From positions 1 through 64,000 of the forward strand of contig NZ_MIHA01000002.1 of NCBI RefSeq assembly GCF_001722335.1: a stretch of DNA of 64,000 nt. The letters run 5' to 3'. Position 1 is the first letter of the stretch, and each line of letters starts with the position of its first letter. Positions 1 to 10,155 of this stretch are shown piece by piece. A program made the position numbers and the translations under genes. Under the pieces are notes generated by a model. That model had not been told where the DNA came from. It did not search any database and was given only the letters and a program-made list of their open reading frames with translations. The stretch is from Mycolicibacterium flavescens (GTDB lineage: Bacteria > Actinomycetota > Actinomycetes > Mycobacteriales > Mycobacteriaceae).

Positions 1-1266
1 TCGCGGCCCTATCCGCAGGAGCCGCCCGCGCAGCCGGCGCCCGAACCGCCGCCGACTCCGGGGGCGCCGACGCCGCCGCCTCCCGGCCAGCAGGCGCCCG
101 GTCAGCCCGCGCCGCCTCCGGGGCAGCCCGCGCCGCCGCGCGATCCCAAGGACATCCCGCTGCAGCAGCGCATCGCCGACGAGAAGCAGTTGCGCCAGAG
201 CACCGATCAGCAGATCCAGATCCTGGCGCTGCAGTTCCAGGCCACCCGCTGCGGCCAGGACGACGTGCTGGCCGGCAACGACGATCCGAACCTGCCGCTG
301 ATCACCTGCTCCGACGACGGCTCGACGGTGTATCTGCTGGACAAGTCGATCCTCAGCGGCGAGCAGATCCAGGACGCCACCTCCGGGCTGGATCAGCAGC
401 GCGGCGAGTACGTGGTCGACGTGCAGTTCAAGGGCGACGGCTCCAAGACGTGGGCGGACTTCACGGCGGCCAACGTCGGTACCCAGACCGCGTTCGTCCT
501 CGACTCGAAGGTGATGAGCGCCCCCGAGATCCAGGAGGCGATCCCCGGCGGCCGCACCCAGATCACCGGTCAGTTCACCCAGTCCACGGCCCGCGAACTG
601 GCCAACGTGCTCAAGTACGGCTCGCTGCCGCTGTCGTTCGAATCCTCTGAAGCCGAAACCGTCTCGGCCACACTGGGTCTGTCGTCGCTGCGGGCCGGCC
701 TGATCGCGGGCGTGGTGGGGCTGGCGCTGGTGCTGGCCTACTCGCTGCTCTACTACCGGTTGCTGGGCGTGCTGACCGCGCTGTCGCTGGTCGCCTCCGG
801 CGCAATGGTTTACGCGATCCTGGTGCTGCTCGGCAGATGGATCAACTACACCCTGGACCTGGCCGGTATCGCGGGTCTGATCATCGGTATCGGTATGACC
901 GCGGACTCGTTCGTGGTGTTCTTCGAACGCATCAAGGACGAGATACGCGAAGGACGGTCTTTCCGATCGGCGGTACCGCGCGGTTGGGCCAGGGCCCGCA
1001 AGACGATCATCTCCGGCAACGCGGTGACACTGCTTGCGGCCGTGGTGCTCTACATCCTGGCGGTCGGTCAGGTGAAGGGCTTCGCGTTCACCCTGGGGTT
1101 GACCACGGTGCTCGACGTCGTGGTCGTGTTCCTGGTGACCTGGCCGCTGGTGTACCTGGCGTCGAAGTCGACGCTGTGGGCCAAGCCGGCGCTCAACGGC
1201 CTCGGCGCCGTTCAGCAGATCGCCAGGGAACGACGAGCAGCCGCGCACGCGACGGGACGGGATTGA
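1..1266 (+). CDS. secD: Protein translocase subunit SecD (3' part; 5' end outside window)
   Basis: SecD and SecF form the membrane complex that uses the proton motive force to help SecYEG/SecA complete protein export. The frame is open from the first base, so the start lies upstream; 421 codons are present. The visible part begins with a Pro/Gln-rich stretch (roughly the first 45 residues), continues through the extracytoplasmic P1-type domain, and ends in five hydrophobic segments typical of SecD (about 680-1190 in DNA). The conserved membrane motif [19 protein letters not shown] is intact. The stop is one base before secF. The Pro-rich linker is a known feature of actinobacterial SecD. Identity is secure from sequence and from secF following it. 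Confidence 0.97.
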   Translation, partial: SRPYPQEPPAQPAPEPPPTPGAPTPPPPGQQAPGQPAPPPGQPAPPRDPKDIPLQQRIADEKQLRQSTDQQIQILALQFQATRCGQDDVLAGNDDPNLPLITCSDDGSTVYLLDKSILSGEQIQDATSGLDQQRGEYVVDVQFKGDGSKTWADFTAANVGTQTAFVLDSKVMSAPEIQEAIPGGRTQITGQFTQSTARELANVLKYGSLPLSFESSEAETVSATLGLSSLRAGLIAGVVGLALVLAYSLLYYRLLGVLTALSLVASGAMVYAILVLLGRWINYTLDLAGIAGLIIGIGMTADSFVVFFERIKDEIREGRSFRSAVPRGWARARKTIISGNAVTLLAAVVLYILAVGQVKGFAFTLGLTTVLDVVVVFLVTWPLVYLASKSTLWAKPALNGLGAVQQIARERRAAAHATGRD

Positions 1267-1267
1267 T

Positions 1268-2509
1268 ATGGCGGCCAAGCAGTCAGCCGACGAGAAGCAG
1301 AGCCGCGCCGTGGAGGCGCCCGACCTGGAGGCGGCCACACCGCGCCACGGCTTCTTCGTCCGGCTCTACACCGGCACCGGTGCCTTCGAGGTCATCGGCA
1401 AGCGCAAGCTGTGGTACGCGGTCAGCGGCCTGATCGTCGCAATTTGCCTCGCCAGCATGGTGTTTCGCGGATTCACCTTCGGTATCGACTTCGAGGGCGG
1501 CACCAAGGTCTCGATGCCGGCGTCGACGGAGTCCGGCACGGTGACCACCCAGCAGGTCGAAGACGTGTTCAGCCGCACGCTGGACAAGACCCCGGAGTCG
1601 GTCGTCCTCGTCGGTAGCGGCGGCTCGGCGACCGTGCAGATCCGGTCGGAGACGTTGTCCAACGAGGAGACCGAGGAACTGCGCACGGCGCTGTTCGACG
1701 AATTCCAGCCCCGCGGCGCCGACGGCCAACCCAGCAAGCAGGCCATCAGCGATTCGGCGGTGTCGGAGACCTGGGGCGGTCAGATCACCCAGAAGGCGCT
1801 GATCGCGCTGTTGGTGTTCGTGGTGCTGGCCGCCATCTACATCACCGTGCGCTACGAGCGCTACATGGCGATAGCGGCGTTGGCGACGCTGGCGTTCGAC
1901 CTCATCGTCACCGCCGGGGTGTACTCGGTGGTCGGGTTCGAGGTGACACCGGCGACGGTCATCGGCCTGCTCACCATCCTGGGCTTCTCGCTGTACGACA
2001 CGGTGATCGTGTTCGACAAGGTCGAGGAGAACACCAACGGGTTCGAACACACCACCCGGCGAACCTTCGCCGAACAGGCCAACCTCGCCGTCAACCAGAC
2101 CTTCATGCGCTCGATCAACACCAGCCTGATCTCGGTGCTGCCGATCGTCGCGCTGATGGTGGTGGCGGTGTGGCTGCTCGGCGTCGGCACGCTGATGGAC
2201 CTGGCGCTGGTGCAGCTGGTCGGCGTCGTGGTCGGCACCTACTCGTCGATCTTCTTCGCCACCCCGCTGCTGGTGTCGTTGCGCGAACGCACCGAACTGG
2301 TGGGCAGCCACACCCGCAAGGTGATGAACCGCCGCGCCGGCGCGTCGGCGCGCGCCGCCGAGGCCGCCGACGACGAATCGCAGACCGTCTCGACCGCCAC
2401 GGCGCGGGTGAACACCCCGCCGCCGCCGGACAAACCGGCGCCGGGTGCCCGTCCTTCGCGACCCACGACCGGCCGCCCGTCGGGTAAGCGCGACACCCGC
2501 CGGCGGTAG
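1268..2509 (+). CDS. secF: Protein translocase subunit SecF
   Basis: Partner of SecD in the auxiliary Sec export complex. The 413-residue protein has a first membrane segment near residues 50-70 followed by the FGIDFEGGTKV motif, a periplasmic domain, then five membrane helices including the conserved stretch GFSLYDTVIVFDKVEEN. The C-terminal ~75 residues are a polar, Pro/Arg-rich cytoplasmic tail. The gene starts with ATG one base after the secD stop, so the two are almost certainly translated together. Length and topology are normal for an actinobacterial SecF. Confidence 0.98.
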   Translation: MAAKQSADEKQSRAVEAPDLEAATPRHGFFVRLYTGTGAFEVIGKRKLWYAVSGLIVAICLASMVFRGFTFGIDFEGGTKVSMPASTESGTVTTQQVEDVFSRTLDKTPESVVLVGSGGSATVQIRSETLSNEETEELRTALFDEFQPRGADGQPSKQAISDSAVSETWGGQITQKALIALLVFVVLAAIYITVRYERYMAIAALATLAFDLIVTAGVYSVVGFEVTPATVIGLLTILGFSLYDTVIVFDKVEENTNGFEHTTRRTFAEQANLAVNQTFMRSINTSLISVLPIVALMVVAVWLLGVGTLMDLALVQLVGVVVGTYSSIFFATPLLVSLRERTELVGSHTRKVMNRRAGASARAAEAADDESQTVSTATARVNTPPPPDKPAPGARPSRPTTGRPSGKRDTRRR

Positions 2510-2514
2510 CCCCG

Positions 2515-4173
2515 ATGAACACCCGCAAGACCCGCACGCGGGTGGCCGTGATGGCGAGCATCGCGGCGCTCGCCGCGACCCTGGTGGCCGCGTGCACACC
2601 GAGCCCGGCCGACAGCATCGACTACGCCATCGACGGGGCGTTGATCACCTACAACACCAACACGGTCGCCGGTGCGGCCTCCGGCGGACCGCAGGCGTTC
2701 GCCCGGGTGCTCACCGGGTTCAACTACCACGGCCCCGACGGGCAGATCGTCGGCGACCACGACTTCGGCACCATCTCGGTCGTCGGCCGCGCCCCGCTGG
2801 TGCTCGACTACGAGATCAACGCCAACGCCGTCTACTCGGACGGAAAGCCGATCACCTGCGACGACCTCGTGCTGGCCTGGGCGGCGCAGTCCGGCAGGTT
2901 CCCGACGTTCGACGCCGCCAGCCGGGCCGGCTACAGCGACATCACCGCGGTCGAGTGTGCGCCCGGGCAGAAGAAGGCGCGGGTGTCGTTCGCGCCGGAC
3001 CGCGGGTTCGTCGACTTCGGCCAGCTGTTCGCGGCGACGTCGCTGATGCCCTCGCACGTGATCGCCGACCAGCTCGGGCTCGGCGACGGCGGGGTCACCC
3101 GCCCGATCCTCGACAACGACGGCGCGGTCGTCGAGCGGATCGCGCAACTGTGGAACACCGGCTGGACCCTCAAACCCGACCTCGACCTGAAGCGGTTCCC
3201 CTCGTCGGGGCCCTACAAGCTGGACTCGGTGACCGAGGACGGCGCGGTCATCCTGGTCGCCAACGACAAGTGGTGGGGCGCCGCACCGGTCACCGAGCGG
3301 GTGACCGTGTGGCCGCGCGGGGCCGACATCCAGGAACGGGTCAACCAGGGCGCCTACGACGTCGTCGACATCGCGACCGGATCGTCAGGCACCCTGAACC
3401 TGCCCGACGACTACGTGCGCACCGAGTCGCCGTCGTCGGGCATCCAGCAGCTGATCTTCGCGCCCGGGGGCGTGATGGGCCCGCCGCCGGCGCGCCGCGC
3501 GCTGGCGCTGTGCACACCGCGCGACGTCATCGCCCGCAACGCCGAGGTGCCGATCGCCAACTCGCGGCTCAACCCGGCCGCCGAGGACACCTACACCGCG
3601 GCCGAGGGGGTGGGTGACGCCGGCCCGTTCGTCGCCGCCAATCCCGACGCGGCCCGCGCCGCGCTGGCCAACCGGCCGGTGACCGTGCGGATCGGCTACC
3701 AGAGCCCCAACCCGAGGCTGGCCGCCGCGGTCGGCGCGATCGCGAAGGCGTGCGCGCCGGCGGGGATCACCGTCGAAGACGCCGCCACCGACACGACCGG
3801 CCCGGTGGCGTTGCGCAACAACGAGATCGACGTGCTGATCGCCAGCACCGGCGGCGCGTCGGGTAGCGGTTCGACCGGTTCGTCGGCGATGGACGCCTAC
3901 CAGTTCCACACCGGCAACGGCAACAACCTGCCGCGGTACACCAATCCGGAGGTCGACCGCGTCATCACCGGCCTGGCCGTCACCGCCGACCCGAAGGAGA
4001 TCGCCCGACTGCTCGGCGAGGGCGGGCCGGTGCTGTGGGCCGATATGCCGACGCTGCCGCTGTACCGTCAGCACCGGACCGTGCTCACGTCGAAGAAGAT
4101 GTTCGCGGTCAGCAGCAATCCGACACGATGGGGCGCAGGGTGGAACATGGACCGTTGGGTGCTCGACCAGTGA
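2515..4173 (+). CDS. Family 5 extracellular solute-binding lipoprotein (oligopeptide-type)
   Basis: Putative lipoprotein of the SBP_bac_5 family, which captures peptides or related ligands for ABC importers. The N-terminus has a signal peptide ending in a lipobox (LVAAC, Cys near residue 27). The remainder shows SBP_5 features such as the [16 protein letters not shown] segment and the SSGPYKL motif. It is 552 residues, normal for the family. It starts 6 bases after secF and overlaps apt by 4 bases (GTGA), so it lies inside the secDF-apt-rel transcription unit, the arrangement I recall for Rv2585c. No permease or ATPase genes lie beside it, so it may serve a distant transporter. The ligand is unknown. 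Confidence 0.9.
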   Translation: MNTRKTRTRVAVMASIAALAATLVAACTPSPADSIDYAIDGALITYNTNTVAGAASGGPQAFARVLTGFNYHGPDGQIVGDHDFGTISVVGRAPLVLDYEINANAVYSDGKPITCDDLVLAWAAQSGRFPTFDAASRAGYSDITAVECAPGQKKARVSFAPDRGFVDFGQLFAATSLMPSHVIADQLGLGDGGVTRPILDNDGAVVERIAQLWNTGWTLKPDLDLKRFPSSGPYKLDSVTEDGAVILVANDKWWGAAPVTERVTVWPRGADIQERVNQGAYDVVDIATGSSGTLNLPDDYVRTESPSSGIQQLIFAPGGVMGPPPARRALALCTPRDVIARNAEVPIANSRLNPAAEDTYTAAEGVGDAGPFVAANPDAARAALANRPVTVRIGYQSPNPRLAAAVGAIAKACAPAGITVEDAATDTTGPVALRNNEIDVLIASTGGASGSGSTGSSAMDAYQFHTGNGNNLPRYTNPEVDRVITGLAVTADPKEIARLLGEGGPVLWADMPTLPLYRQHRTVLTSKKMFAVSSNPTRWGAGWNMDRWVLDQ

Positions 4174-4715
4174 GCGCCGGACCGTCGTCGCCCGAGGCCA
4201 TTTCGACGCTGATCTCGTCGATGATGCGCCAGGTGCCCGACTTCCCCGAACCGGGCATCCAGTTCAAGGACCTGACGCCGCTGCTGGCCGACGCGCACGG
4301 GCTGGCCGCGGTCACCGACGCGCTCGCCGGATGCGCGGCCGGGGCCGACCTGGTCGCCGGCATCGACGCGCGCGGCTTCCTGCTCGGTGCCGCGGTGGCG
4401 CTGCGGTTGGGTACCGGGGTGCTGGCCATCCGCAAGGGCGGCAAGTTGCCGCCGCCGGTACACAGCCAGACCTACGAACTCGAGTACGGCACCGCGACGC
4501 TGGAGATCCCCGCCGACGGCCTGGATCTGCACGGGCGCCGGGTACTGATCATCGACGACGTCCTGGCCACCGGTGGCACCGCGGCCGCTGCGGTGCGGCT
4601 GCTCGACGATGCCGGTGCGACGGTCACCGGCGCGGCGGTGCTGCTCGAACTGAGCGCCCTCAACGGGCGGGCGGCGCTCGGGTCGATGGCGGTGACGTCA
4701 TTGCACCGCGTCTGA
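4170..4715 (+). CDS. apt: Adenine phosphoribosyltransferase
   Basis: Salvages adenine plus PRPP to AMP and pyrophosphate in the cytoplasm. The 181-residue product carries the type I PRTase fold, with the adenine-binding [19 protein letters not shown] stretch near the start, GIDARGF, and the PRPP-binding loop [13 protein letters not shown] at about residues 125-137. I chose the GTG at 4170, which overlaps the previous stop as GTGA. A longer in-frame extension upstream would run into the preceding gene and has no homology. The gene is followed after 43 bases by rel, the order found in many actinobacteria. Confidence 0.96.
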   Translation: MSAGPSSPEAISTLISSMMRQVPDFPEPGIQFKDLTPLLADAHGLAAVTDALAGCAAGADLVAGIDARGFLLGAAVALRLGTGVLAIRKGGKLPPPVHSQTYELEYGTATLEIPADGLDLHGRRVLIIDDVLATGGTAAAAVRLLDDAGATVTGAAVLLELSALNGRAALGSMAVTSLHRV

Positions 4716-4764
4716 ACGATATCCTCGAAGTCGGGCGTCAGCGACGGCGGAGCAGGAGGTGAGC

Positions 4765-7116
4765 ATGGCGGACAAACCCGGTACCGGACCGGCCGTGCAG
4801 TCGCCGCCGGCCGCGTCGAGCCCCGAGACCCAGCCACTGGAGACACCGAAGTCGTCGGCGAGCGCGTCGCGCCGGGTCCGGGCCCGGCTGGCGCGCCGGA
4901 TGACCTCACAGCGCAGCGCGATCAACCCGGTGCTCGAGCCGCTGGTCGCGCTGCACCGCGAGATCTACCCCAAGGCCAACCTGCAGCTGTTGCAGCGCGC
5001 CTACGAGGTCGCCGAGCAGCGCCACGCCGACCAGATGCGCCGCTCCGGTGATCCCTACATCACCCACCCGCTGGCGGTGGCCAACATCCTCGCCGAACTC
5101 GGCATGGACACCACCACGCTGATCGCCGCGCTGCTGCACGACACGGTCGAGGACACCGGTTACACGCTGGAGGCGCTGACCGAGGAGTTCGGCACCGAGG
5201 TCGGCCATCTCGTCGACGGGGTGACCAAGCTGGACAAGGTCGCGCTGGGCACCGCCGCCGAGGGCGAGACCATCCGCAAGATGATCATCGCGATGGCGCG
5301 CGACGCCCGCGTACTGGTCATCAAGGTCGCCGACCGGCTGCACAACATGCGCACCATGCGGTTCCTGCCGCCGGAGAAGCAGGCCCGCAAGGCCCGCGAG
5401 ACGCTGGAAGTCATTGCGCCGCTGGCGCATCGGCTGGGAATGGCGACGGTCAAGTGGGAGCTCGAGGACCTGTCGTTTGCGATCCTGCACCCGAAGAAGT
5501 ACGAGGAGATCGTCCGGCTGGTCGCCGACCGGGCGCCGTCACGCGACACCTACCTGGCCAAGGTGCGCGCCGAGATCACCTCGACGCTGACCGCCTCGAA
5601 GATCAACGCGGTGGTGGAGGGCAGGCCCAAGCACTACTGGTCGATCTACCAGAAGATGATCGTCAAGGGCCGCGACTTCGACGACATCCACGACCTGGTC
5701 GGCGTGCGCATCCTGTGCGACGAGATCCGGGACTGTTACGCGGCTCTGGGTGTCGTGCACTCGCTGTGGCAGCCGATGGCGGGACGGTTCAAGGACTACA
5801 TCGCGCAGCCGCGCTACGGCGTCTACCAGTCGCTGCACACCACCGTCGTCGGCCCCGAGGGCAAACCGCTGGAAGTGCAGATCCGCACCCACGACATGCA
5901 CAAGACCGCCGAGCTCGGCATCGCCGCGCACTGGCGGTACAAGGAAACCAAGGGGCGCAACAACGTTCCGAACCAGCACTCGTCGGCCGAGATCGACGAC
6001 ATGGCCTGGATGCGCCAACTGCTCGACTGGCAGCGGGAGGCCGCCGACCCCGGCGAGTTCCTGGAGTCGTTGCGTTACGACCTTGCGGTGCAAGAGATCT
6101 TCGTGTTCACCCCGAAGGGCGACGTGATCACGCTGCCGACCGGTTCGACGCCGGTCGACTTCGCCTACGCGGTGCACACCGAGGTCGGCCACCGCTGCAT
6201 CGGTGCGCGCGTCAACGGCCGCCTCGTGGCCTTGGAACGCAAACTCGAAAACGGGGAAGTGGTGGAGGTTTTCACCTCCAAAGCCCCCAACGCCGGCCCG
6301 TCGCGGGACTGGCAGAGCTTCGTGGTGTCCCCGCGGGCCAAGGCCAAGATCCGCCAGTGGTTCGCCAAGGAGCGCCGCGAGGAGGCTCTCGAAGCCGGTA
6401 AAGACGCCATCGCCCGCGAGGTCCGCCGCGGCGGACTTCCGTTGCAGCGGTTGATGAACGCCGAGTCGATGGGCGGACTGGCCCGGGATCTGCGGTACGC
6501 CGACGTGTCCGCGCTCTACACCGCCGTCGGTGAGGGTCACGTCTCGGCGCGCCACGTGGTGCAGCGCCTGCTCGCGCTGGTCGGCGGCGACGAGGACGCC
6601 GCCGACGAACTCGCCGAGCGGTCCACCCCGGCGACCATGCCGGTGCGCCAGCGCACCAGCGACGACGTCGGGGTCGCGGTACCGGGTGCTCCGGGGGTGC
6701 TGACCAAGCTCGCGAAATGCTGCACCCCGGTGCCCGGCGACAACATCATGGGTTTCGTCACCCGCGGCGGCGGGGTCAGCGTGCACCGCACCGACTGCAC
6801 GAACGCCGGGTCGCTGCAGGAGCAGTCCGAGCGGATCATCGAGGTCAAGTGGGCGCCGTCGCCGTCGTCGGTGTTCCTGGTCGCGATCCAGGTCGAGGCG
6901 CTCGACCGGCACCGCCTGCTGTCGGACGTCACGCGGGTGCTGGCCGACGAGAAGGTCAACATCCTGTCGGCGTCGGTCACCACGTCCAACGACCGGGTGG
7001 CGATCAGCAGGTTCACCTTCGAGATGGGCGACCCCAAGCATCTGGGGCATGTGCTCAACGTGGTGCGCAACGTCGAAGGAGTTTACGACGTGTACCGGGT
7101 TACTTCCGCGGCGTGA
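4765..7116 (+). CDS. rel: Bifunctional (p)ppGpp synthetase/hydrolase Rel
   Basis: Makes and degrades the alarmone (p)ppGpp in response to stalled ribosomes. The 783-residue protein has the full domain order: HD hydrolase (HDTVED near residues 125-130), synthetase (including [17 protein letters not shown]), TGS ([19 protein letters not shown]), a Cys-containing region ([10 protein letters not shown] ... HRTDC) and a C-terminal ACT domain. Both enzyme activities look intact. ATG at 4765 is preferred because AGGAGG at 4754-4759 sits 5 bases ahead of it; a GTG at 4759 overlaps that site. It is probably co-transcribed with apt. Confidence 0.97.
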   Translation: MADKPGTGPAVQSPPAASSPETQPLETPKSSASASRRVRARLARRMTSQRSAINPVLEPLVALHREIYPKANLQLLQRAYEVAEQRHADQMRRSGDPYITHPLAVANILAELGMDTTTLIAALLHDTVEDTGYTLEALTEEFGTEVGHLVDGVTKLDKVALGTAAEGETIRKMIIAMARDARVLVIKVADRLHNMRTMRFLPPEKQARKARETLEVIAPLAHRLGMATVKWELEDLSFAILHPKKYEEIVRLVADRAPSRDTYLAKVRAEITSTLTASKINAVVEGRPKHYWSIYQKMIVKGRDFDDIHDLVGVRILCDEIRDCYAALGVVHSLWQPMAGRFKDYIAQPRYGVYQSLHTTVVGPEGKPLEVQIRTHDMHKTAELGIAAHWRYKETKGRNNVPNQHSSAEIDDMAWMRQLLDWQREAADPGEFLESLRYDLAVQEIFVFTPKGDVITLPTGSTPVDFAYAVHTEVGHRCIGARVNGRLVALERKLENGEVVEVFTSKAPNAGPSRDWQSFVVSPRAKAKIRQWFAKERREEALEAGKDAIAREVRRGGLPLQRLMNAESMGGLARDLRYADVSALYTAVGEGHVSARHVVQRLLALVGGDEDAADELAERSTPATMPVRQRTSDDVGVAVPGAPGVLTKLAKCCTPVPGDNIMGFVTRGGGVSVHRTDCTNAGSLQEQSERIIEVKWAPSPSSVFLVAIQVEALDRHRLLSDVTRVLADEKVNILSASVTTSNDRVAISRFTFEMGDPKHLGHVLNVVRNVEGVYDVYRVTSAA

Positions 7117-7187
7117 CACGGCATCGCTGAGCTGGCAAATACCGGCTTCGAGCGTCAATAATTTGCCTGCTCTGCGATACTGCGACG

Positions 7188-7481
7188 ATGCGCCCCGCCC
7201 TGCTGATCGTCGCGGCCGCGCTCGGCATCAGCCTCGTCGGGTGCAGCAAGACGATCACGCCGGAGGGAGCGGCGAATTCCGTCGTCGACCTCGTTTCCGA
7301 GCAGACCGGGTTCACCCCGACCGACGTCCGGTGCCCCGACGGCATCGAAGCCGAAGAGGGCACCACCTTCGAGTGCACGTTTACCGGACCTCAGGGTATG
7401 GAGTACACGGCGAACATGCGGGTGACCAAGGTCGAGGGCGAGGACGTCGAGTTCTACATCGAGACCGAGCCCAGCGGATAG
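7188..7481 (+). CDS. Small DUF4333-type lipoprotein
   Basis: Predicted surface lipoprotein of 97 residues. The signal peptide ends in the lipobox LVGC (Cys19). The mature part resembles the DUF4333 domain, with two further cysteines (VRCPD and FECTF) that could form a disulfide. DUF4333 proteins are common in mycobacteria and have no assigned function that I know of. It stands alone between rel and the convergent cyclophilin genes, whose stop is only 3 bases away. Start is the ATG; no clear Shine-Dalgarno site is visible. Confidence 0.8.
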   Translation: MRPALLIVAAALGISLVGCSKTITPEGAANSVVDLVSEQTGFTPTDVRCPDGIEAEEGTTFECTFTGPQGMEYTANMRVTKVEGEDVEFYIETEPSG

Positions 7482-7484
7482 CGC

Positions 7485-8513
7485 TCAGTCCAGCCGGACC
7501 GACTCGATCTCGACCGCGGTGACGGGCTCACCGTCGGTGCTGCCGCCCTTCACACCGGCTTCGGCGATCTTGTCCAGCGTCGCCAGGCCGGTCTCATCGA
7601 TCGTGCCGAACACCGTGTAGGTCGGCGGCAACTCGGAGTCCTCGTAGACCAGGAAGAACTGGCTGCCGTTGGTGCCGATACCGGCGTTGGCCATCGCCAG
7701 CGTGCCCCGCGGGTAGCGCACCGGCTTTTTCAGCGCCGGATCGCTGAGCCGGAACTGGTTGGTCGGGTACTCGTTGGGGAACCGGTAGCCCGGCCCGCCG
7801 ATTCCGGTACCGGTCGGATCCCCGCACTGCAGCACGGCCAGCGCGCCGGTGGTCAGACGGTGGCACGGGGTGTTGTCGAACCACCCCTGCTGGGCCAGGC
7901 TCGCAAAGTTGTTGACCGTGCACGGGGCCTGGGCGTTGTCGAGTTGCAGACCGATGTTGCCGCGGTCGGTGGTCATGCTGACGCTGACCTCGGCGGGATC
8001 GGTGGGCACCTTGCCGGTGCGCGGCGATTTGGCGGGCTTGCTCGCCGGCTCGGCGGTCGCCGGGTACTGGCAGTTCGAGCCCAGCGTGGCCGGCGGTTTG
8101 AACTTCGGCAGCTCGTCGAGTTGGCCGGTCGGGGTCGCGGTGGTGTCGGGCACCATGCCGTCGAGCGACTCCAGGTCCCGCGCCACGGCCGCGACGAAGA
8201 CGATGCTCACCACGATCACCAGCACCGCGACCACGGTCAGCAGGTAACCGATCACGAGGCCCGCGATCGCCAGGCCGCGGCCCTCCTCACCGCTGCGCTT
8301 GATCTGCGACAGCGAGATGTGCCCGAACACCACGCCCAGCGGTGCGAACAGGAACGCGCAGATCAGCGACACGACGGCCAGGGAGTTGGTCTGCCGCGGC
8401 GGCGGATGGCCGTAGCCGGGGTAGCCCGCGGGGTAGCCGGGCGGCGGATATCCGGCGTAGGGCGGATAGGGCTCCGGCGGCGGGTAGTCGCCGCCCGGTG
8501 GTGGTGTCGTCAC
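7485..8513 (-). CDS. Membrane-anchored cyclophilin-type peptidyl-prolyl isomerase with Pro/Tyr-rich N-terminus
   Basis: Predicted proline cis-trans isomerase acting outside the membrane. The first ~45 residues are Pro/Tyr/Gly-rich. They are followed by a DUF4190-like segment with two hydrophobic helices (about residues 45-115), a linker, then a cyclophilin domain from about residue 160 with the catalytic-region motifs PCHRLTT and NGSQFFLVY. It is a close paralogue of the next gene upstream (8521-9390): long stretches such as PRTGKVPTDPAEVSVSM are identical. The two genes are 7 bases apart on the same strand and form a tandem pair differing mainly in their anchors. Confidence 0.9.
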   Translation of the reverse strand: MTTPPPGGDYPPPEPYPPYAGYPPPGYPAGYPGYGHPPPRQTNSLAVVSLICAFLFAPLGVVFGHISLSQIKRSGEEGRGLAIAGLVIGYLLTVVAVLVIVVSIVFVAAVARDLESLDGMVPDTTATPTGQLDELPKFKPPATLGSNCQYPATAEPASKPAKSPRTGKVPTDPAEVSVSMTTDRGNIGLQLDNAQAPCTVNNFASLAQQGWFDNTPCHRLTTGALAVLQCGDPTGTGIGGPGYRFPNEYPTNQFRLSDPALKKPVRYPRGTLAMANAGIGTNGSQFFLVYEDSELPPTYTVFGTIDETGLATLDKIAEAGVKGGSTDGEPVTAVEIESVRLD

Positions 8514-8520
8514 GGTCGGG

Positions 8521-9390
8521 TCAGTCCAGCAGGATCGACTTCACCTGGACCGGGGGTGCCGGCGGGCCGTCCTGTGCGCCGCCCTCGACGCCGGACTCGG
8601 CGATCTTGTCCAGGGTGGCCAGACCGGTCTCGTCGATCGTGCCGAACGCGGTGTACTTCGGCGGCAGCTGCGAATCCTGGTAGACGAGGAAGAACTGGCT
8701 GCCGTTGGTGTTGGGCCCGGCGTTGGCCATCGCCAGCGTGCCGCGCGGATACGTGACCGCCTCCTGCAGCTTCGGGTCGTCCGGCTGGTACTGGTTCGTC
8801 GGGTACTCGTTGGCGAACGAGTATCCGGGCCCGCCGGTACCTTCGCCGGTCGGGTCGCCGCACTGCAGGACCTTGAGGGAATCGGCGGTGGTCAGGCGGT
8901 GGCACGGGGTGTTGTCGAAGTACCCCTGCTGCGCCAGGCTGGCGAAGCTGTTCACGGTGCACGGCGCTTTGGCGTTGTCGAGGACCAGGCCGATGTTGCC
9001 TTGATCGGTCGACATGCTGACGCTGACCTCGGCGGGATCGGTGGGCACCTTGCCGGTGCGCGGCGGGTTGACCTCCTTGCTGGCCTCCTCCGCCGACGCG
9101 GGGTACTGGCAGTTCTCGCCGAGGCCGGCGGGCGCGGCGAACGCGGGCAGCCCACCGGGCTGCGACGACCCCGGCTCCGGGGTGCTGGTGGCGGCCGCGT
9201 TCTGGCTGCCTTCCGAGTCGCGGTTGGTGATCACGACGGTCGCCACCACCGCGGCGATCACCACGACGGCGCCGACGGCCGAGCCGATGATCGTGTACAG
9301 CCGCCGCTTGCGAGCTTGTTCGGCGCGGCGCTCCAACTGCCGCTCGAGTTTGCGCTTCGCTGTCGCCCGCCGCTGTTCGTTGGTCGGCAC
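8521..9390 (-). CDS. ppiB: Cyclophilin-type peptidyl-prolyl isomerase, membrane anchored
   Basis: Proline isomerase, orthologous by position and sequence to mycobacterial PpiB (Rv2582 as I recall). The 289-residue product has a basic N-terminus (PTNEQRRATAKRKLERQLER), one membrane helix at about residues 35-58, a low-complexity linker and a C-terminal cyclophilin domain with PCHRLTT and NGSQFFLVY. I chose the GTG at 9388-9390 because GAGGAGG lies 8 bases upstream of it. An in-frame extension further upstream would be antisense to the neighbouring hydrolase gene and is not credible. Probably first gene of a two-gene operon with the paralogue downstream. Confidence 0.93.
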   Translation of the reverse strand: MPTNEQRRATAKRKLERQLERRAEQARKRRLYTIIGSAVGAVVVIAAVVATVVITNRDSEGSQNAAATSTPEPGSSQPGGLPAFAAPAGLGENCQYPASAEEASKEVNPPRTGKVPTDPAEVSVSMSTDQGNIGLVLDNAKAPCTVNSFASLAQQGYFDNTPCHRLTTADSLKVLQCGDPTGEGTGGPGYSFANEYPTNQYQPDDPKLQEAVTYPRGTLAMANAGPNTNGSQFFLVYQDSQLPPKYTAFGTIDETGLATLDKIAESGVEGGAQDGPPAPPVQVKSILLD

Positions 9391-9492
9391 GCCGGTGTCC
9401 TCCTCGTGTTGATCGGTCCGCAACGAGTGTGCCAGGCATTGCTGAGCGCAGTGCCGCACCCCACGTCGCGGCGGGATGGGAAACTGGAGGCC

Positions 9493-10155
9493 GTGTTCAT
9501 CACCGGGTTTCCGGCCGGCATGCTGGCGTGCAACTGCTACGTGCTGGCCCCGCGGCCGGGGGCCGACGCGATCGTCGTCGACCCCGGGCAACGCGCGATG
9601 GGTCCGCTGCGCCGGATCCTCGACGAGAACCGGCTGACCCCGGCCGCCGTGCTGCTCACCCACGGCCACATCGACCACATCTGGTCGGCGCAGAAGGTCG
9701 CCGACATGTACGGCTGCCCGGCGTTCATCCACCCCGAGGACCGCGGCATGCTGACCGACCCGATCAAGGACTTCGGGCCGAAACTGGCGCAACTGGCGGT
9801 CGGGGCGATGTTCCGCGAACCCCGGCAGGTCATCGAACTGGACAGGGACGGCGACAAGGTCGAGTTGGGCGGGGTGACGGTCACCGTCGACCACACGCCG
9901 GGCCACACCCGCGGGTCGGTGGTGTTCCGCATCGCGCAGGGGCCTGACGAGGTCGCGTTCACCGGCGATACCCTGTTCCGGCAGTCGGTGGGTCGCACGG
10001 ACCTGCCGGGCGGCAGTGGCCGGGACCTGCTCGGCTCGATCGTCAACAAACTGTTGGTGCTCGACGACGACACCGTGGTACTACCGGGGCACGGCCCCAA
10101 GACCACGATCGGCTTCGAACGCCGCCACAACCCGTTTCTCGAAGGCTTGAGCTAA
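9493..10155 (+). CDS. MBL-fold hydrolase, glyoxalase II-like
   Basis: Cytoplasmic metallo-beta-lactamase-fold hydrolase of the hydroxyacylglutathione hydrolase-like group. The 220 residues contain the metal-binding motif THGHIDH, then HTPGHT, GDTLF and a C-terminal PGHG. The substrate in mycobacteria is uncertain, since they use mycothiol rather than glutathione. The GTG at 9493 was chosen because it begins the conserved FITGFPAGMLACNCYVLA segment; a GGAGG lies very close ahead (2-base spacing), so initiation may be weak. The stop is adjacent to the hisS start, so the pair is probably co-transcribed, as in other mycobacteria. Confidence 0.9.
   Translation: MFITGFPAGMLACNCYVLAPRPGADAIVVDPGQRAMGPLRRILDENRLTPAAVLLTHGHIDHIWSAQKVADMYGCPAFIHPEDRGMLTDPIKDFGPKLAQLAVGAMFREPRQVIELDRDGDKVELGGVTVTVDHTPGHTRGSVVFRIAQGPDEVAFTGDTLFRQSVGRTDLPGGSGRDLLGSIVNKLLVLDDDTVVLPGHGPKTTIGFERRHNPFLEGLS

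Noticed and set aside
1-140. Low-complexity Pro/Gln-rich repeat at the window start
   Set aside because: It is in frame with secD and is a usual linker in actinobacterial SecD proteins.
1283-2599. Open frame of 438 codons antisense to secF
   Set aside because: Shadow of secF; low-complexity composition and no domain.
5539-7158. Open frame of 539 codons antisense to rel
   Set aside because: Antisense shadow of a highly conserved gene; no recognisable motif.
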